From JBBSNV01 sp964458605 (GTDB lineage: Bacteria > Pseudomonadota > Alphaproteobacteria > Reyranellales > JAQSWP01), in the NCBI GenBank assembly GCA_964458605.1, contig CAYWLS010000032.1, forward strand, positions 1 to 37,748: 37,748 bases of DNA, in the 5' to 3' direction. The notes beneath the pieces are model-generated. The model had not been told where the DNA came from. It searched no databases and saw only the letters and a program-made list of their open reading frames with translations. Position 1 is the first letter of the stretch. Every line of letters starts with the position of its first letter. Made by a program: the position numbers and the translations under genes. Below are positions 8,157-15,515 of this stretch, piece by piece.

Positions 8157-8170
8157 CGCTTCCTCCAGAA

Positions 8171-8187
8171 TTTGGAATGGTTCCTAG
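8171..8187. promoter_or_regulatory. Irr-box-like palindrome over a candidate promoter
   Basis: TTTGGAATGGTTCCTAG matches 15 of 17 positions of the Irr-box (ICE) consensus as I recall it, TTTRGAAYNRTTCYAAA. The centre is 23 bases before the enoyl-CoA hydratase ATG. On the minus strand it overlaps a possible -10 (GCTAGGAA, 8188-8181) whose -35 would be TTGCCG (8209-8204) at 17-base spacing. A repressor bound here could block transcription. The match is sequence-only and the link between Irr and this gene is inference. Confidence 0.4.
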
Positions 8188-8201
8188 CGGCAAATGCCGG
8201 C

Positions 8202-8217
8202 CGCGGCAATTGCCGCG
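8202..8217. repeat. Perfect 16-bp palindrome between mutM and the hydratase gene
   Basis: CGCGGCAATTGCCGCG reads identically on both strands. It lies 46-61 bases upstream of the enoyl-CoA hydratase start and contains the candidate -35 TTGCCG. It could be an operator for a dimeric regulator such as a TetR-type protein, or a short mRNA hairpin after mutM. Nothing decides between these. Confidence 0.4.
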
Positions 8218-8242
8218 CCGTCGCCGTATCGCACTGCGCGCT

Positions 8243-9079
8243 TCAGCGCTGGCAGGCGGGGCACCAGAAGGTCGAACGCCCGCCCTGGGTGAAGCGGCGT
8301 ACCGTGTCCTTGCAGCCCTGCGCGCAGGGCTGGCCCTCGCGGTCGTAGACGGCGAAGCGGTGCTGGAAATAGCCCAGCTCGCCATCGGGCTGGCGGTGGT
8401 CGCGCAAGGAGGAGCCGCCCGCCTCGATCGCCTGGTTCAGCACCTGCTTGATCGCCGCCGCCAGCCGGTCGGCGCGCTCGCCCTGGACCCGCAGCGCCAG
8501 CCGCTTGGGCGAGATGCCGGCACGGAACAGCGCCTCGCAGGCATAGATATTGCCGATGCCGGCCACCACGCGCTGGTCCAGCAGCGCCGCCTTGATCGAG
8601 GTGCGCTTGCCCTTGAGCGCCTGGGCCAGCACCTTGCCGGTAAAGGCCCTGTCCAGCGGTTCGGGCCCCAGCCCGGCCAGCAGGCGGTGTCGGTCGAGCT
8701 GGGCGCCGGGCACCAGCAGCATCAGGCCGAAGCGGCGCGGGTCGCGAAAGCGGACCTGCCAGCCCTGGTCGGTCTCGAACACCACATGATCGTGGGGGTC
8801 CAGCGGCAGGGCACCCGCTTCGTTGTGCGACAGCAGCATCATGCGGCCGGACATGCCCAGATGGATCAGCCAGGCGGTGCCGTCGTCGAGCCGGGCGACG
8901 ATGTATTTGGCGCGCCGGTCGAGCGATTTTACCGTGCGGCCGACCACGCGCTTGGCGAATTGGCGGGGCAGCGGCAGGCGCAGATCGCCGCGATGCTGTT
9001 TCAGGCCGGCGATGCGAGCGCCGACCAGCTTGGGCGCCAGGCCGCGGCGTACGGTCTCGACCTCGGGAAGCTCGGGCAT
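8243..9079 (-). CDS. mutM: Formamidopyrimidine-DNA glycosylase
   Basis: Base-excision repair enzyme removing 8-oxoguanine and formamidopyrimidines, with AP-lyase activity. It has 278 residues. It begins MPELPEVETVRRGL, which places the catalytic Pro2 and Glu3 directly after the start Met, so the ATG at 9079 must be the start and longer readings are wrong. The helix-two-turn-helix region includes GIGNIYACEALFRAGISP. The C-terminal zinc finger reads PCAQGC...WCPACQR: the first pair is CX3C, against CX2C in E. coli and longer spacings in some alphaproteobacteria. No Shine-Dalgarno is visible, and a GCTATAGC box sits six bases upstream. It is divergent from the phosphatase-fold gene at 9132. Confidence 0.97.
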   Translation of the reverse strand: MPELPEVETVRRGLAPKLVGARIAGLKQHRGDLRLPLPRQFAKRVVGRTVKSLDRRAKYIVARLDDGTAWLIHLGMSGRMMLLSHNEAGALPLDPHDHVVFETDQGWQVRFRDPRRFGLMLLVPGAQLDRHRLLAGLGPEPLDRAFTGKVLAQALKGKRTSIKAALLDQRVVAGIGNIYACEALFRAGISPKRLALRVQGERADRLAAAIKQVLNQAIEAGGSSLRDHRQPDGELGYFQHRFAVYDREGQPCAQGCKDTVRRFTQGGRSTFWCPACQR

Positions 9080-9085
9080 GGCGTT

Positions 9086-9093
9086 GCTATAGC
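9086..9093 (-). promoter_or_regulatory. Candidate -10 box of a leaderless mutM promoter
   Basis: GCTATAGC agrees with seven of eight positions of the Caulobacter-type -10 consensus GCTANAWC. The hexamer TATAGC ends six bases before the mutM ATG, so transcription would begin at or next to the A of the start codon. The box is its own reverse complement and could also serve the divergent gene at 9132. No convincing -35 is seen in either direction. Confidence 0.4.
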
Positions 9094-9131
9094 CCGCCGC
9101 CGGGGGCTCGGCTACCGTCGCGTACCCCCGC

Positions 9132-10100
9132 ATGCAACTGCGCAGCCTCCTGGTACCGATCCATGCCGCCTGCCTGGGCGGGCTCTGCGCCGCGGCTGCG
9201 CTTGGCGCGGCGGGCGGATGGATCGGCGAGTTGCTGGCCAATCTTCGGCTTTATTTCCTGGCCCCGGGCCTGGCGCTGGTCCTTCTGGCGCCGCTGCTGC
9301 CGGGCAGGGCGGCCCGCCGTCTGACGCCGGGACTGCTGGCACTGCTGGCGAGCGCCTGGCTGGCGCTGCCGCTGCTGCCCTATGTGGTGTCGGCTGCGCC
9401 GTCTGCGGCTGCTGCCGGAGGAAAGCCGCTGCGGCTGCTGCAGGCCAATCTGCATTCCTGGGCGGTCGACACGGCGGCGCTGCGAAGCCTGCTCGAGGAG
9501 GGAGGGGCCGATATCGCCGTGCTGACCGAGATCACCCCGGCCCAACAGCCGGTGTACCGAGCCCTCGCCGACCTCTATCCCTATCAGGTCGAAACGCCGG
9601 TCGGCCGCGACAACACCTTCATCGTGCGCGTGCTGGCGCGCCGCCCGATGCAAACCGGGATATTCCATCCGATCGCCGGGGACTATCCGGTGCTGCAGGC
9701 GCGGTTCTGCGATCCGGGATCGCGTTGCCTTACCCTGCTGTCGGCCCATGCGCCGCGGCCCGGCCCCGGGCGCGGCCTGCGCAACCGGGTGCTGGAGCAG
9801 ATCGCCGCGCTGGCGCGCCAGGCGGAGCGACGGGGCGACCTGGCGGTGGCGATCGGCGACTTCAACATCACCGCCTTCTCGCCCGACTTCGCCCTGCTCA
9901 CCGCGGCCGGCCTGCGCGACAGCACGCTGGGCCGGGGCTATCCGGCGAGCTGGCCGGTGTGGCTGGGCCGGCTGGGCATCGGCATCGACCAGGTGCTGGT
10001 GGCGCCGCCGATCGGCGTGACCGCGCGCTGGCTGGGTCCGGATATCGGCTCCGACCACTATCCATTATTTGTGGAATTGGTTTTGCCCGAGGGGCGTTAG
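9132..10100 (+). CDS. Membrane-anchored endonuclease/exonuclease/phosphatase-family protein
   Basis: 322 residues. Three hydrophobic helices at about 5-95 are followed by an EEP-fold metal-dependent hydrolase domain. The family motifs occur in order: LLQANLHS (Asn), LTEITP (metal Glu), SAHAPRP (His), IGDFNIT (Asp/Asn), GIDQVLV (Asp) and SDHYPL (catalytic His). The layout (three membrane helices, then an outward-facing EEP domain) resembles alphaproteobacterial proteins annotated only as endonuclease/exonuclease/phosphatase family. The substrate could be a phosphodiester in lipid or nucleic acid and cannot be deduced. The ATG at 9132 is the first in frame before the first helix; no Shine-Dalgarno is visible. 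The gene is divergent from mutM with a 52-base gap. Confidence 0.85.
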   Translation: MQLRSLLVPIHAACLGGLCAAAALGAAGGWIGELLANLRLYFLAPGLALVLLAPLLPGRAARRLTPGLLALLASAWLALPLLPYVVSAAPSAAAAGGKPLRLLQANLHSWAVDTAALRSLLEEGGADIAVLTEITPAQQPVYRALADLYPYQVETPVGRDNTFIVRVLARRPMQTGIFHPIAGDYPVLQARFCDPGSRCLTLLSAHAPRPGPGRGLRNRVLEQIAALARQAERRGDLAVAIGDFNITAFSPDFALLTAAGLRDSTLGRGYPASWPVWLGRLGIGIDQVLVAPPIGVTARWLGPDIGSDHYPLFVELVLPEGR

Positions 10101-10150
10101 CATCTATCCGGGCGCGCGGTACCGCGGCCCGAAACGGGGAGGCAAGAGAG

Positions 10151-10606
10151 ATGATTGCACGAAGGAACATGCTCGTCGGCCTGGCGCTGCTGGCCGGCCT
10201 GGGCACGCTGGCCGCTTGCGACCAGCCGATGAATGCCAGCACCAAGCAGCACTACACGGCGACGCTCACCGCTTCCAGCGAAGTGCCGCCCAATCCCAGC
10301 ACCGGCAGCGGCACGGCCGATGTCTGGTACGACACGGCTACCCACACGCTGAGCTGGACGGTGAGCTATGGCGGGCTGACCGGCCCCGCCATCATGGCCC
10401 ATTTCCACGGTCCGGCCGCGCCGGGCGCCAATGCGCCGGTGGTGGTGCCGATCGGCGGCGCCGGAATGACCAGCCCCAATACCGGCTCCAAGGTACTGAC
10501 CGATGCGCAGGCGGCCGATCTGGCGGCCGGCAAGTACTATCTCAACGTCCATACCGACAAGAACAAGGGCGGCGAGATCCGCGGCCAGGTGCTGCCGGCC
10601 AAATAG
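10151..10606 (+). CDS. CHRD-domain lipoprotein
   Basis: 151 residues. A lipoprotein signal peptide ends in the lipobox LAAC (Cys23), and the next residue is Asp. The rest is a CHRD domain: YTATLTASSEVPP at the start, DTATHTLSWTVSYGGLTGPAIMAHFHGPA in the middle, and GKYYLNVHTDKNKGGEIRGQVL at the end. CHRD domains occur in chordin and in many secreted bacterial proteins; their biochemical role is not established. GGGGAGG eight bases before the ATG at 10151 is a good ribosome binding site. It lies 50 bases after the phosphatase-fold gene and 153 before ubiE, between two blocks that are often adjacent in related genomes. Confidence 0.9.
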   Translation: MIARRNMLVGLALLAGLGTLAACDQPMNASTKQHYTATLTASSEVPPNPSTGSGTADVWYDTATHTLSWTVSYGGLTGPAIMAHFHGPAAPGANAPVVVPIGGAGMTSPNTGSKVLTDAQAADLAAGKYYLNVHTDKNKGGEIRGQVLPAK

Positions 10607-10637
10607 GCCGCGCGCCAGACACGACGCAGCCGATAAA

Positions 10638-10665
10638 GACGGCCGGGGCTTGCGCTCCGGCCGTC
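10638..10665 (+). terminator. Hairpin after the CHRD gene, possible weak terminator
   Basis: Arms GACGGCCGG (10638-10646) and CCGGCCGTC (10657-10665) pair perfectly over 9 bp with a 10-base loop. Only three Ts follow, so intrinsic termination would be weak. The remaining bases to ubiE show no other feature except a GCTAACGT six bases before the ubiE ATG. Confidence 0.35.
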
Positions 10666-10759
10666 GCCGTTTGCGGCGGCGGATATGCCGCGGCGGGCCG
10701 CCTGGGGCGCGGGCGGCGGGCCAATGGCGCTGCCTGGATTGTTCGGCTAACGTCCGGCC

Positions 10760-11539
10760 ATGGACCGGGACGGCGAAAATACGGAATCGGCCGGCAGCGC
10801 CTCGTTCGGCTACCGCGAGGTGCCGCGGGAGCAGAAGGCCAGGCTGGTACGACAGGTGTTCGACAGCGTGGCCGGCCGCTACGACCTGATGAACGACCTG
10901 ATGTCGCTGGGCATCCATCGGCTGTGGAAGGCGACCCTGGTGGACATGGTGGCGCCGCGCGACGGGCAGTCGCTGCTCGACGTGGCCGGCGGCACCGGCG
11001 ACATCGCCTTCCGGCTGGCGGCGCGGGCGCCGGGCGCCTATGTCACGGTCTGCGACATCAATGCCGAGATGGTCACGGTCGGCCGCGATCGCGGCCTGGA
11101 TAGCGGCCAGGTCAACAACAAGAGCGGCGGCATCGACTGGTCGGTGGGCGATGCCGAGAAGCTGCCCTTCGCCGATTGCAGCTTCGACGCCTACACCATC
11201 GCCTTCGGCCTGCGCAACGTCACCGATATCGACGCCGCTCTGGCCGAGGCGCGGCGGGTGCTGAAGCCGGGCGGCCGGTTCTTCTGTCTGGAATTCAGCC
11301 GCGTCGTGGTGCCGCTGCTGGCCAGGATCTACGACGGCTATTCCTTCGCCGTGCTGCCGGCGCTGGGCGGGCTGGTGGCGCAGGATCGCGAGGCCTATCG
11401 CTATTTGGCCGAGAGCATCCGCCGCTTCCCGCCGCAGGACGAGCTGCTGGCGCGCATGGACGGCGCCGGGCTGGAGCGTACCCGCTATCGCAACCTCAGC
11501 GCCGGCGTGGTGGCCATCCATTCGGGCTGGCGGCTGTAG
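10760..11539 (+). CDS. ubiE: Ubiquinone/menaquinone biosynthesis C-methyltransferase UbiE
   Basis: SAM-dependent methyltransferase of ubiquinone synthesis, methylating the benzoquinol ring at C2. It has 259 residues. A UbiE-type N-terminal segment VFDSVAGRYDLMNDLMSLGIHRLWK is present. The SAM-binding motif I is LLDVAGGTGDIAFRLA, then GDAEKLPFADCSFDAYTIAFGLRNV and the post-motif RVLKPGGRFFCLEFSR. The C-terminal YRNLSAGVVAIHSGWRL is the classical UbiE ending. No Shine-Dalgarno is seen. It is followed nine bases later by ubiB, so the pair probably forms one transcript, as in many alphaproteobacteria. Confidence 0.97.
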   Translation: MDRDGENTESAGSASFGYREVPREQKARLVRQVFDSVAGRYDLMNDLMSLGIHRLWKATLVDMVAPRDGQSLLDVAGGTGDIAFRLAARAPGAYVTVCDINAEMVTVGRDRGLDSGQVNNKSGGIDWSVGDAEKLPFADCSFDAYTIAFGLRNVTDIDAALAEARRVLKPGGRFFCLEFSRVVVPLLARIYDGYSFAVLPALGGLVAQDREAYRYLAESIRRFPPQDELLARMDGAGLERTRYRNLSAGVVAIHSGWRL

Positions 11540-11548
11540 CGCCCCCTC

Positions 11549-13066
11549 ATGATCCGCTTCCTGCGCAACGCCTTTCGCCTGCTGCGGCTCGCCTTCATCC
11601 TGGCGCGCCACAACGCGCTGTTTCCGCTCGAGGCGCTGAAAGTGGCGCCAGCCGTGGTGGTGATGGCGCGGCTGGTGAGCTGGCGCGGCGCGCCCGGCCG
11701 GCCGGGCCAGCGCCTGGCGCGGGCGCTGCAGCAGATGGGCCCCAGCTTCATCAAGCTGGGCCAGGCGCTGTCGACCCGCGCCGACCTGCTGGGCGCGCAG
11801 GTGGCCGAAGACCTGGCCGACCTGCAGGACCACATCCCGCCTTTCCCCGCCGCCCTGGCGCGGCGCACCGTCGAGGCCGAGTTCGACAGGCCGCTCGGGC
11901 AGATCTACAGCCAGTTCGACGACCAGCCGGTGGCGGCGGCCTCGATGTCGCAGGTGCATTACGCGCTGACGCCGGACGGCCGCGAGGTCGCGGTCAAGAT
12001 CCTGCGGCCCGATATCGAGCGTGCCTTCGCCCGCGATCTTGACATGCTCTACTGGCTGGCCGAGCTGGTCGAGTTCACCCAGCCCCATCTGCGCCGGCTG
12101 CGTCCGATCGCCTCGGTCGACCAGTTCGCCGAGATGGTGCGGCTGGAGATGGATCTGCGCATGGAGGCGGCGGCCTGCCAGGAGCTGAACGAGAACTTCG
12201 CCGACGATCCGGGCTATCGCACCCCCGATGTCGACTGGGAGCGCACCTCGCAGCGCGTGCTGACGGTCGAGCGCATCCGCGGCATCCCGATCGACGAGCG
12301 CGAGGCGCTGATCGCCGCCGGCCACGACGTCACCGCGGTGTTGAAGAAATCGGCCGAGGCGTTCTTCTACCAAGTGTTCCGCGACGGCTTCTTCCACGGC
12401 GACATGCATGGCGGCAACGCCTTCGTCGACGAGAAGGGCGTGGTCATCCCGGTCGATTTCGGCATCATGGGCCGGGTCGACGAGGCGACGCGCCGCTATC
12501 TCGCCGAGCTGCTGATCGCCTTCCTGCAGGGCGATTACCATACCGTGGCCGAGGTGCAGTTCCGCGCCGGCTACGTGCCGCCCAACAAATCGGTCGTGGT
12601 GTTCGCCCAGGCCTGCCGTTCGATCGGCGAGCCGATCTTCGGCAAGGCCTCGCACGACATCTCCATCGCCCGGCTGATGGCGCAACTGTTCCGCGTCACC
12701 GAGCAGTTCGAGATGGCGGTGCAGCCCGAGCTGCTGCTGCTGCAGAAGACCATGCTGATGGCCGAGGGCATGGGCGTGCGGCTCAATCCGGAGGTCAATA
12801 TCTGGGAGCTGGCGCAGCCGCTGATCGAGGACTGGATGCTCGCCAATTTCGGTCCGCGCGCCCGGCTGGAGCGCGCCGCCGAGGAAGCCTGGCGCACCGT
12901 GCAGCGCCTGCCGCGTCTTGCCGAGCATCTGGAGATCGTGGCCGAGAAGGCGCGCCGCGACGCCGAGAACGAGATGCGCCTGGTCAATCGCTGGATGCGC
13001 TTCAGCCGCGCCGAGATCATCGCCGGCATCGCCGTGGTGATCGCGATCGTGGCGCTTTTGCTTTAG
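11549..13066 (+). CDS. ubiB: Atypical protein-kinase-like ubiquinone biosynthesis protein UbiB
   Basis: ADCK/UbiB family ATPase that supports assembly or lipid extraction in the ubiquinone pathway. It has 505 residues. Family hallmarks are the KLGQ motif (69-72), the Ala-rich nucleotide loop AAASMSQVH (129-137), the Lys of VAVK (150), HGDMHGGN (283-290) and DFG (303-305). A single C-terminal membrane helix (about 487-505) ends the protein; two are usual in E. coli UbiB. It is separated from ubiE by nine bases and followed by an AT-rich 91-base gap before coaBC. Confidence 0.96.
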   Translation: MIRFLRNAFRLLRLAFILARHNALFPLEALKVAPAVVVMARLVSWRGAPGRPGQRLARALQQMGPSFIKLGQALSTRADLLGAQVAEDLADLQDHIPPFPAALARRTVEAEFDRPLGQIYSQFDDQPVAAASMSQVHYALTPDGREVAVKILRPDIERAFARDLDMLYWLAELVEFTQPHLRRLRPIASVDQFAEMVRLEMDLRMEAAACQELNENFADDPGYRTPDVDWERTSQRVLTVERIRGIPIDEREALIAAGHDVTAVLKKSAEAFFYQVFRDGFFHGDMHGGNAFVDEKGVVIPVDFGIMGRVDEATRRYLAELLIAFLQGDYHTVAEVQFRAGYVPPNKSVVVFAQACRSIGEPIFGKASHDISIARLMAQLFRVTEQFEMAVQPELLLLQKTMLMAEGMGVRLNPEVNIWELAQPLIEDWMLANFGPRARLERAAEEAWRTVQRLPRLAEHLEIVAEKARRDAENEMRLVNRWMRFSRAEIIAGIAVVIAIVALLL

Positions 13067-13157
13067 ATCGATAATGGCTCGCAGTTGTTCTTGCTATTTC
13101 CAGCCGGGATATCTAGCCTTAATACAGCCATTCAACGTAATTTCTGCGGAGCCGGGC

Positions 13158-14378
13158 ATGCTGCAGGGCAAACGCATCTTGCTGATCGTCTCCGGCGGCA
13201 TCGCTGCCTTCAAGTCGCTGGAGCTGGTGCGCCGCCTGCGCCGCGCCGGCGCTTCGGTGCGCGCGGTGCTGACCGATGCCGGCGCCCAGTTCGTCACCCC
13301 GCTCAGCCTGCAGGCGCTGACGGAGGACAAGGTCTATCGCGACCTGTTCTCGCTCACCGACGAAAGCGAGATGGGCCATATCCAGCTCTCGCGCCAAGCC
13401 GATTTGCTGCTGGTGGCGCCGGCCACCGCCAATCTGATGGCGCGCATGGCGCAGGGCCTGGCCGACGACCTGGCTGCCACCGTGCTGCTGGCCACCGACA
13501 AGCCGGTGCTGATCGCGCCGGCCATGAACGTGCGCATGTGGCAGCATCCGGCGACCCAGGAGAATCTGCGCCTGCTCAAGGCGCGCGGCGTGCTGACCGT
13601 CGGGCCCAACGAAGGGGCGATGGCCTGCAACGAATTCGGTTTCGGGCGCATGGCCGAGCCGGAAGAGATCGAAGCAGCCGTCGTGGCGGCGCTGGCGATG
13701 CCGTCTGGCGCCAAACCCCTCAGCGGCCGACGCGCGCTGATTACCAGCGGGCCCACGCGCGAGCCGATCGATCCGGTGCGCTATATCTCCAACCATTCCT
13801 CGGGCAAGCAGGGCCACGCCATCGCCCGCGCCCTGGCGCGGCTGGGCGCCGATACCACCCTGGTGTCGGGGCCGACGGCGCAGCCCGATCCGCCGGGCAT
13901 CAAGGTGGTGCATGTCGAGACCGCCGAGCAGATGCTGGCAGGATGCCTGGCCGCCTTGCCGGCCGATGTCGCGGTCTGCGCCGCGGCGGTGGCCGACTGG
14001 AAAGTGGCCCGGCTGGCCAATCACAAGATCAAGAAGGCCGAGGGCGCGCCGCCGCCCGGCATCGAGCTGGCGCCCAATCCGGACATTCTGGCGACCTTGT
14101 CGCAAAGCGGCGCGCGCCGACCGGGGTTGGTGATCGGCTTCGCCGCCGAGACGGAGAACGTGGTCGACAACGCCCATGCCAAGCGCGCCCGCAAGGCCTG
14201 CGACTGGATCCTCGCCAACGACGTGTCGCCCGCCACCGGCACCTTCGGCGGCGATCGCAACACCGTCCACCTGGTCACCGCCACGGGCGTCGAGGATTGG
14301 CCGACCCTGGCCAAGGACGAGGTTGCCGAGCGCCTCGCCGCCCGCATCGCCCAGCATTTCGCCGCCGCTTCCCGATGA
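13158..14378 (+). CDS. coaBC: Bifunctional CoaBC (phosphopantothenoylcysteine synthetase/decarboxylase)
   Basis: Makes 4'-phosphopantetheine from 4'-phosphopantothenate in two coenzyme A steps. It has 406 residues. The N-terminal flavin-dependent CoaC half has His74 (MGHIQLSR), PAMNVRMW (121-128) and Cys157 (ACNEFGFGRM). The C-terminal CoaB half has TSGPTREPIDPVRYISNHSSG (196 on) and AAAVADWKV. The ATG at 13158 gives MLQGKRILLIVSGGIAAFKS, the family start, with CGGAG before it. An earlier in-frame ATG at 13074 would add an unconserved segment and is rejected. The upstream gap (13067-13157) is AT-rich and may hold a promoter, but I cannot fix its boxes. dut follows after seven bases. Confidence 0.97.
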   Translation: MLQGKRILLIVSGGIAAFKSLELVRRLRRAGASVRAVLTDAGAQFVTPLSLQALTEDKVYRDLFSLTDESEMGHIQLSRQADLLLVAPATANLMARMAQGLADDLAATVLLATDKPVLIAPAMNVRMWQHPATQENLRLLKARGVLTVGPNEGAMACNEFGFGRMAEPEEIEAAVVAALAMPSGAKPLSGRRALITSGPTREPIDPVRYISNHSSGKQGHAIARALARLGADTTLVSGPTAQPDPPGIKVVHVETAEQMLAGCLAALPADVAVCAAAVADWKVARLANHKIKKAEGAPPPGIELAPNPDILATLSQSGARRPGLVIGFAAETENVVDNAHAKRARKACDWILANDVSPATGTFGGDRNTVHLVTATGVEDWPTLAKDEVAERLAARIAQHFAAASR

Positions 14379-14385
14379 ACCCCCC

Positions 14386-14864
<479 letters not shown>

Positions 14865-14865
<1 letters not shown>

Positions 14866-15308
14866 TGGCCGCCATCTCGCGCAAGGCGGCGCTGGCCATC
14901 GAGGCGGTGCTCTATGTGGCGCTCAATGCGGTCGACCGCACCGTGCGCTCGGGCGATATCACCAAGCGCCAGAACGTGCCGCAGCGCTATCTCGAGCCGG
15001 TGCTGCAGGGTCTGGTGCGTCAGGGCGTGCTGATCGGCGTGCGCGGCCCGCGCGGCGGCTACAAGCTGGCGCGCGAACGCCGGCGCATCACCCTGGGCGA
15101 GATCGTGCGCATCGTCGCCGATGTCGAGGGCATCGCCGAGCCGCTACCCAGTTCGGATCTGCAACAGAAGGTCATTTCGCCCGCTCTGGCGGAAGCGGAC
15201 CGCGCCCTGATGGCGACGCTCGATTCCATCACCATCGACGATCTGCACCAGCGGGCGCGCCAGGCCGGCGTCGGGCTGGAAAACACCAGCATCGATTTCA
15301 CGATCTGA
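14865..15308 (+). CDS. Rrf2-family transcriptional regulator without cysteines
   Basis: 147 residues with an N-terminal winged helix. It begins MAAISRKAALAIEAVLYVALNA and contains the Rrf2 signature QNVPQRYLEPVLQGLVRQGVLIGVRGPRGGYKLAR, followed by the dimerisation helix. The three cysteines that ligate the iron-sulfur cluster in IscR or NsrR are absent; the whole protein has no Cys. It cannot sense through such a cluster and may instead respond to a small molecule or protein, as CymR does with CysK. cysK lies downstream beyond the ABC operon, which makes sulfur metabolism a reasonable but unproven target. Start chosen from the one-base overlap with dut. Confidence 0.9.
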
Positions 15309-15446
15309 CAAAGGCCGGCGGTCGTGTCCCGGTTGCGCTGGTCTTGCGCAACCGATGCCCGAATTGGCGGCAGGTCGCTCGCAATTGCAGCACGAAAAGC
15401 GGCAGCGCCGAAAAATTCCGCATAGTCGGCCGATCCCTCGTTGACT

Positions 15447-15498
15447 CCGCGTTGCGCGAGCAGGGAAGATCGCCTGCTCGCAACGCGGCTGCTTTTTT
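15447..15498 (+). terminator. Strong intrinsic terminator after rrf2, just before the M81 gene
   Basis: Arms 15447-15464 and 15473-15488 form a 16-bp stem with a two-base bulge and the loop GAAGATCG. CTGC and then six Ts (15493-15498) follow. It is 138 bases after the Rrf2 stop and ends only 17 bases before the predicted CTG start of the M81 gene. It could end the coaBC-dut-rrf2 transcript, or act as an attenuator of the following operon. An additional 9-bp hairpin without Ts lies at 15330-15354. Confidence 0.8.
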
Positions 15499-15515
15499 GG
15501 GGATAGGGGGCCACA

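Noticed and set aside
9080..9241. Longer MutM with 54 extra N-terminal residues
   Set aside because: MutM needs Pro2 directly after the processed Met as its catalytic nucleophile, so the start must be at 9079.
13074..13157. N-terminal extension of CoaBC from the upstream ATG
   Set aside because: The extra 28 residues are unconserved, and the canonical CoaC start with a proper ribosome binding site is at 13158.
15309..15446. tRNA or small RNA gene after rrf2
   Set aside because: A 9-bp hairpin exists at 15330-15354, but there is no cloverleaf, no promoter and no terminator specific to it.
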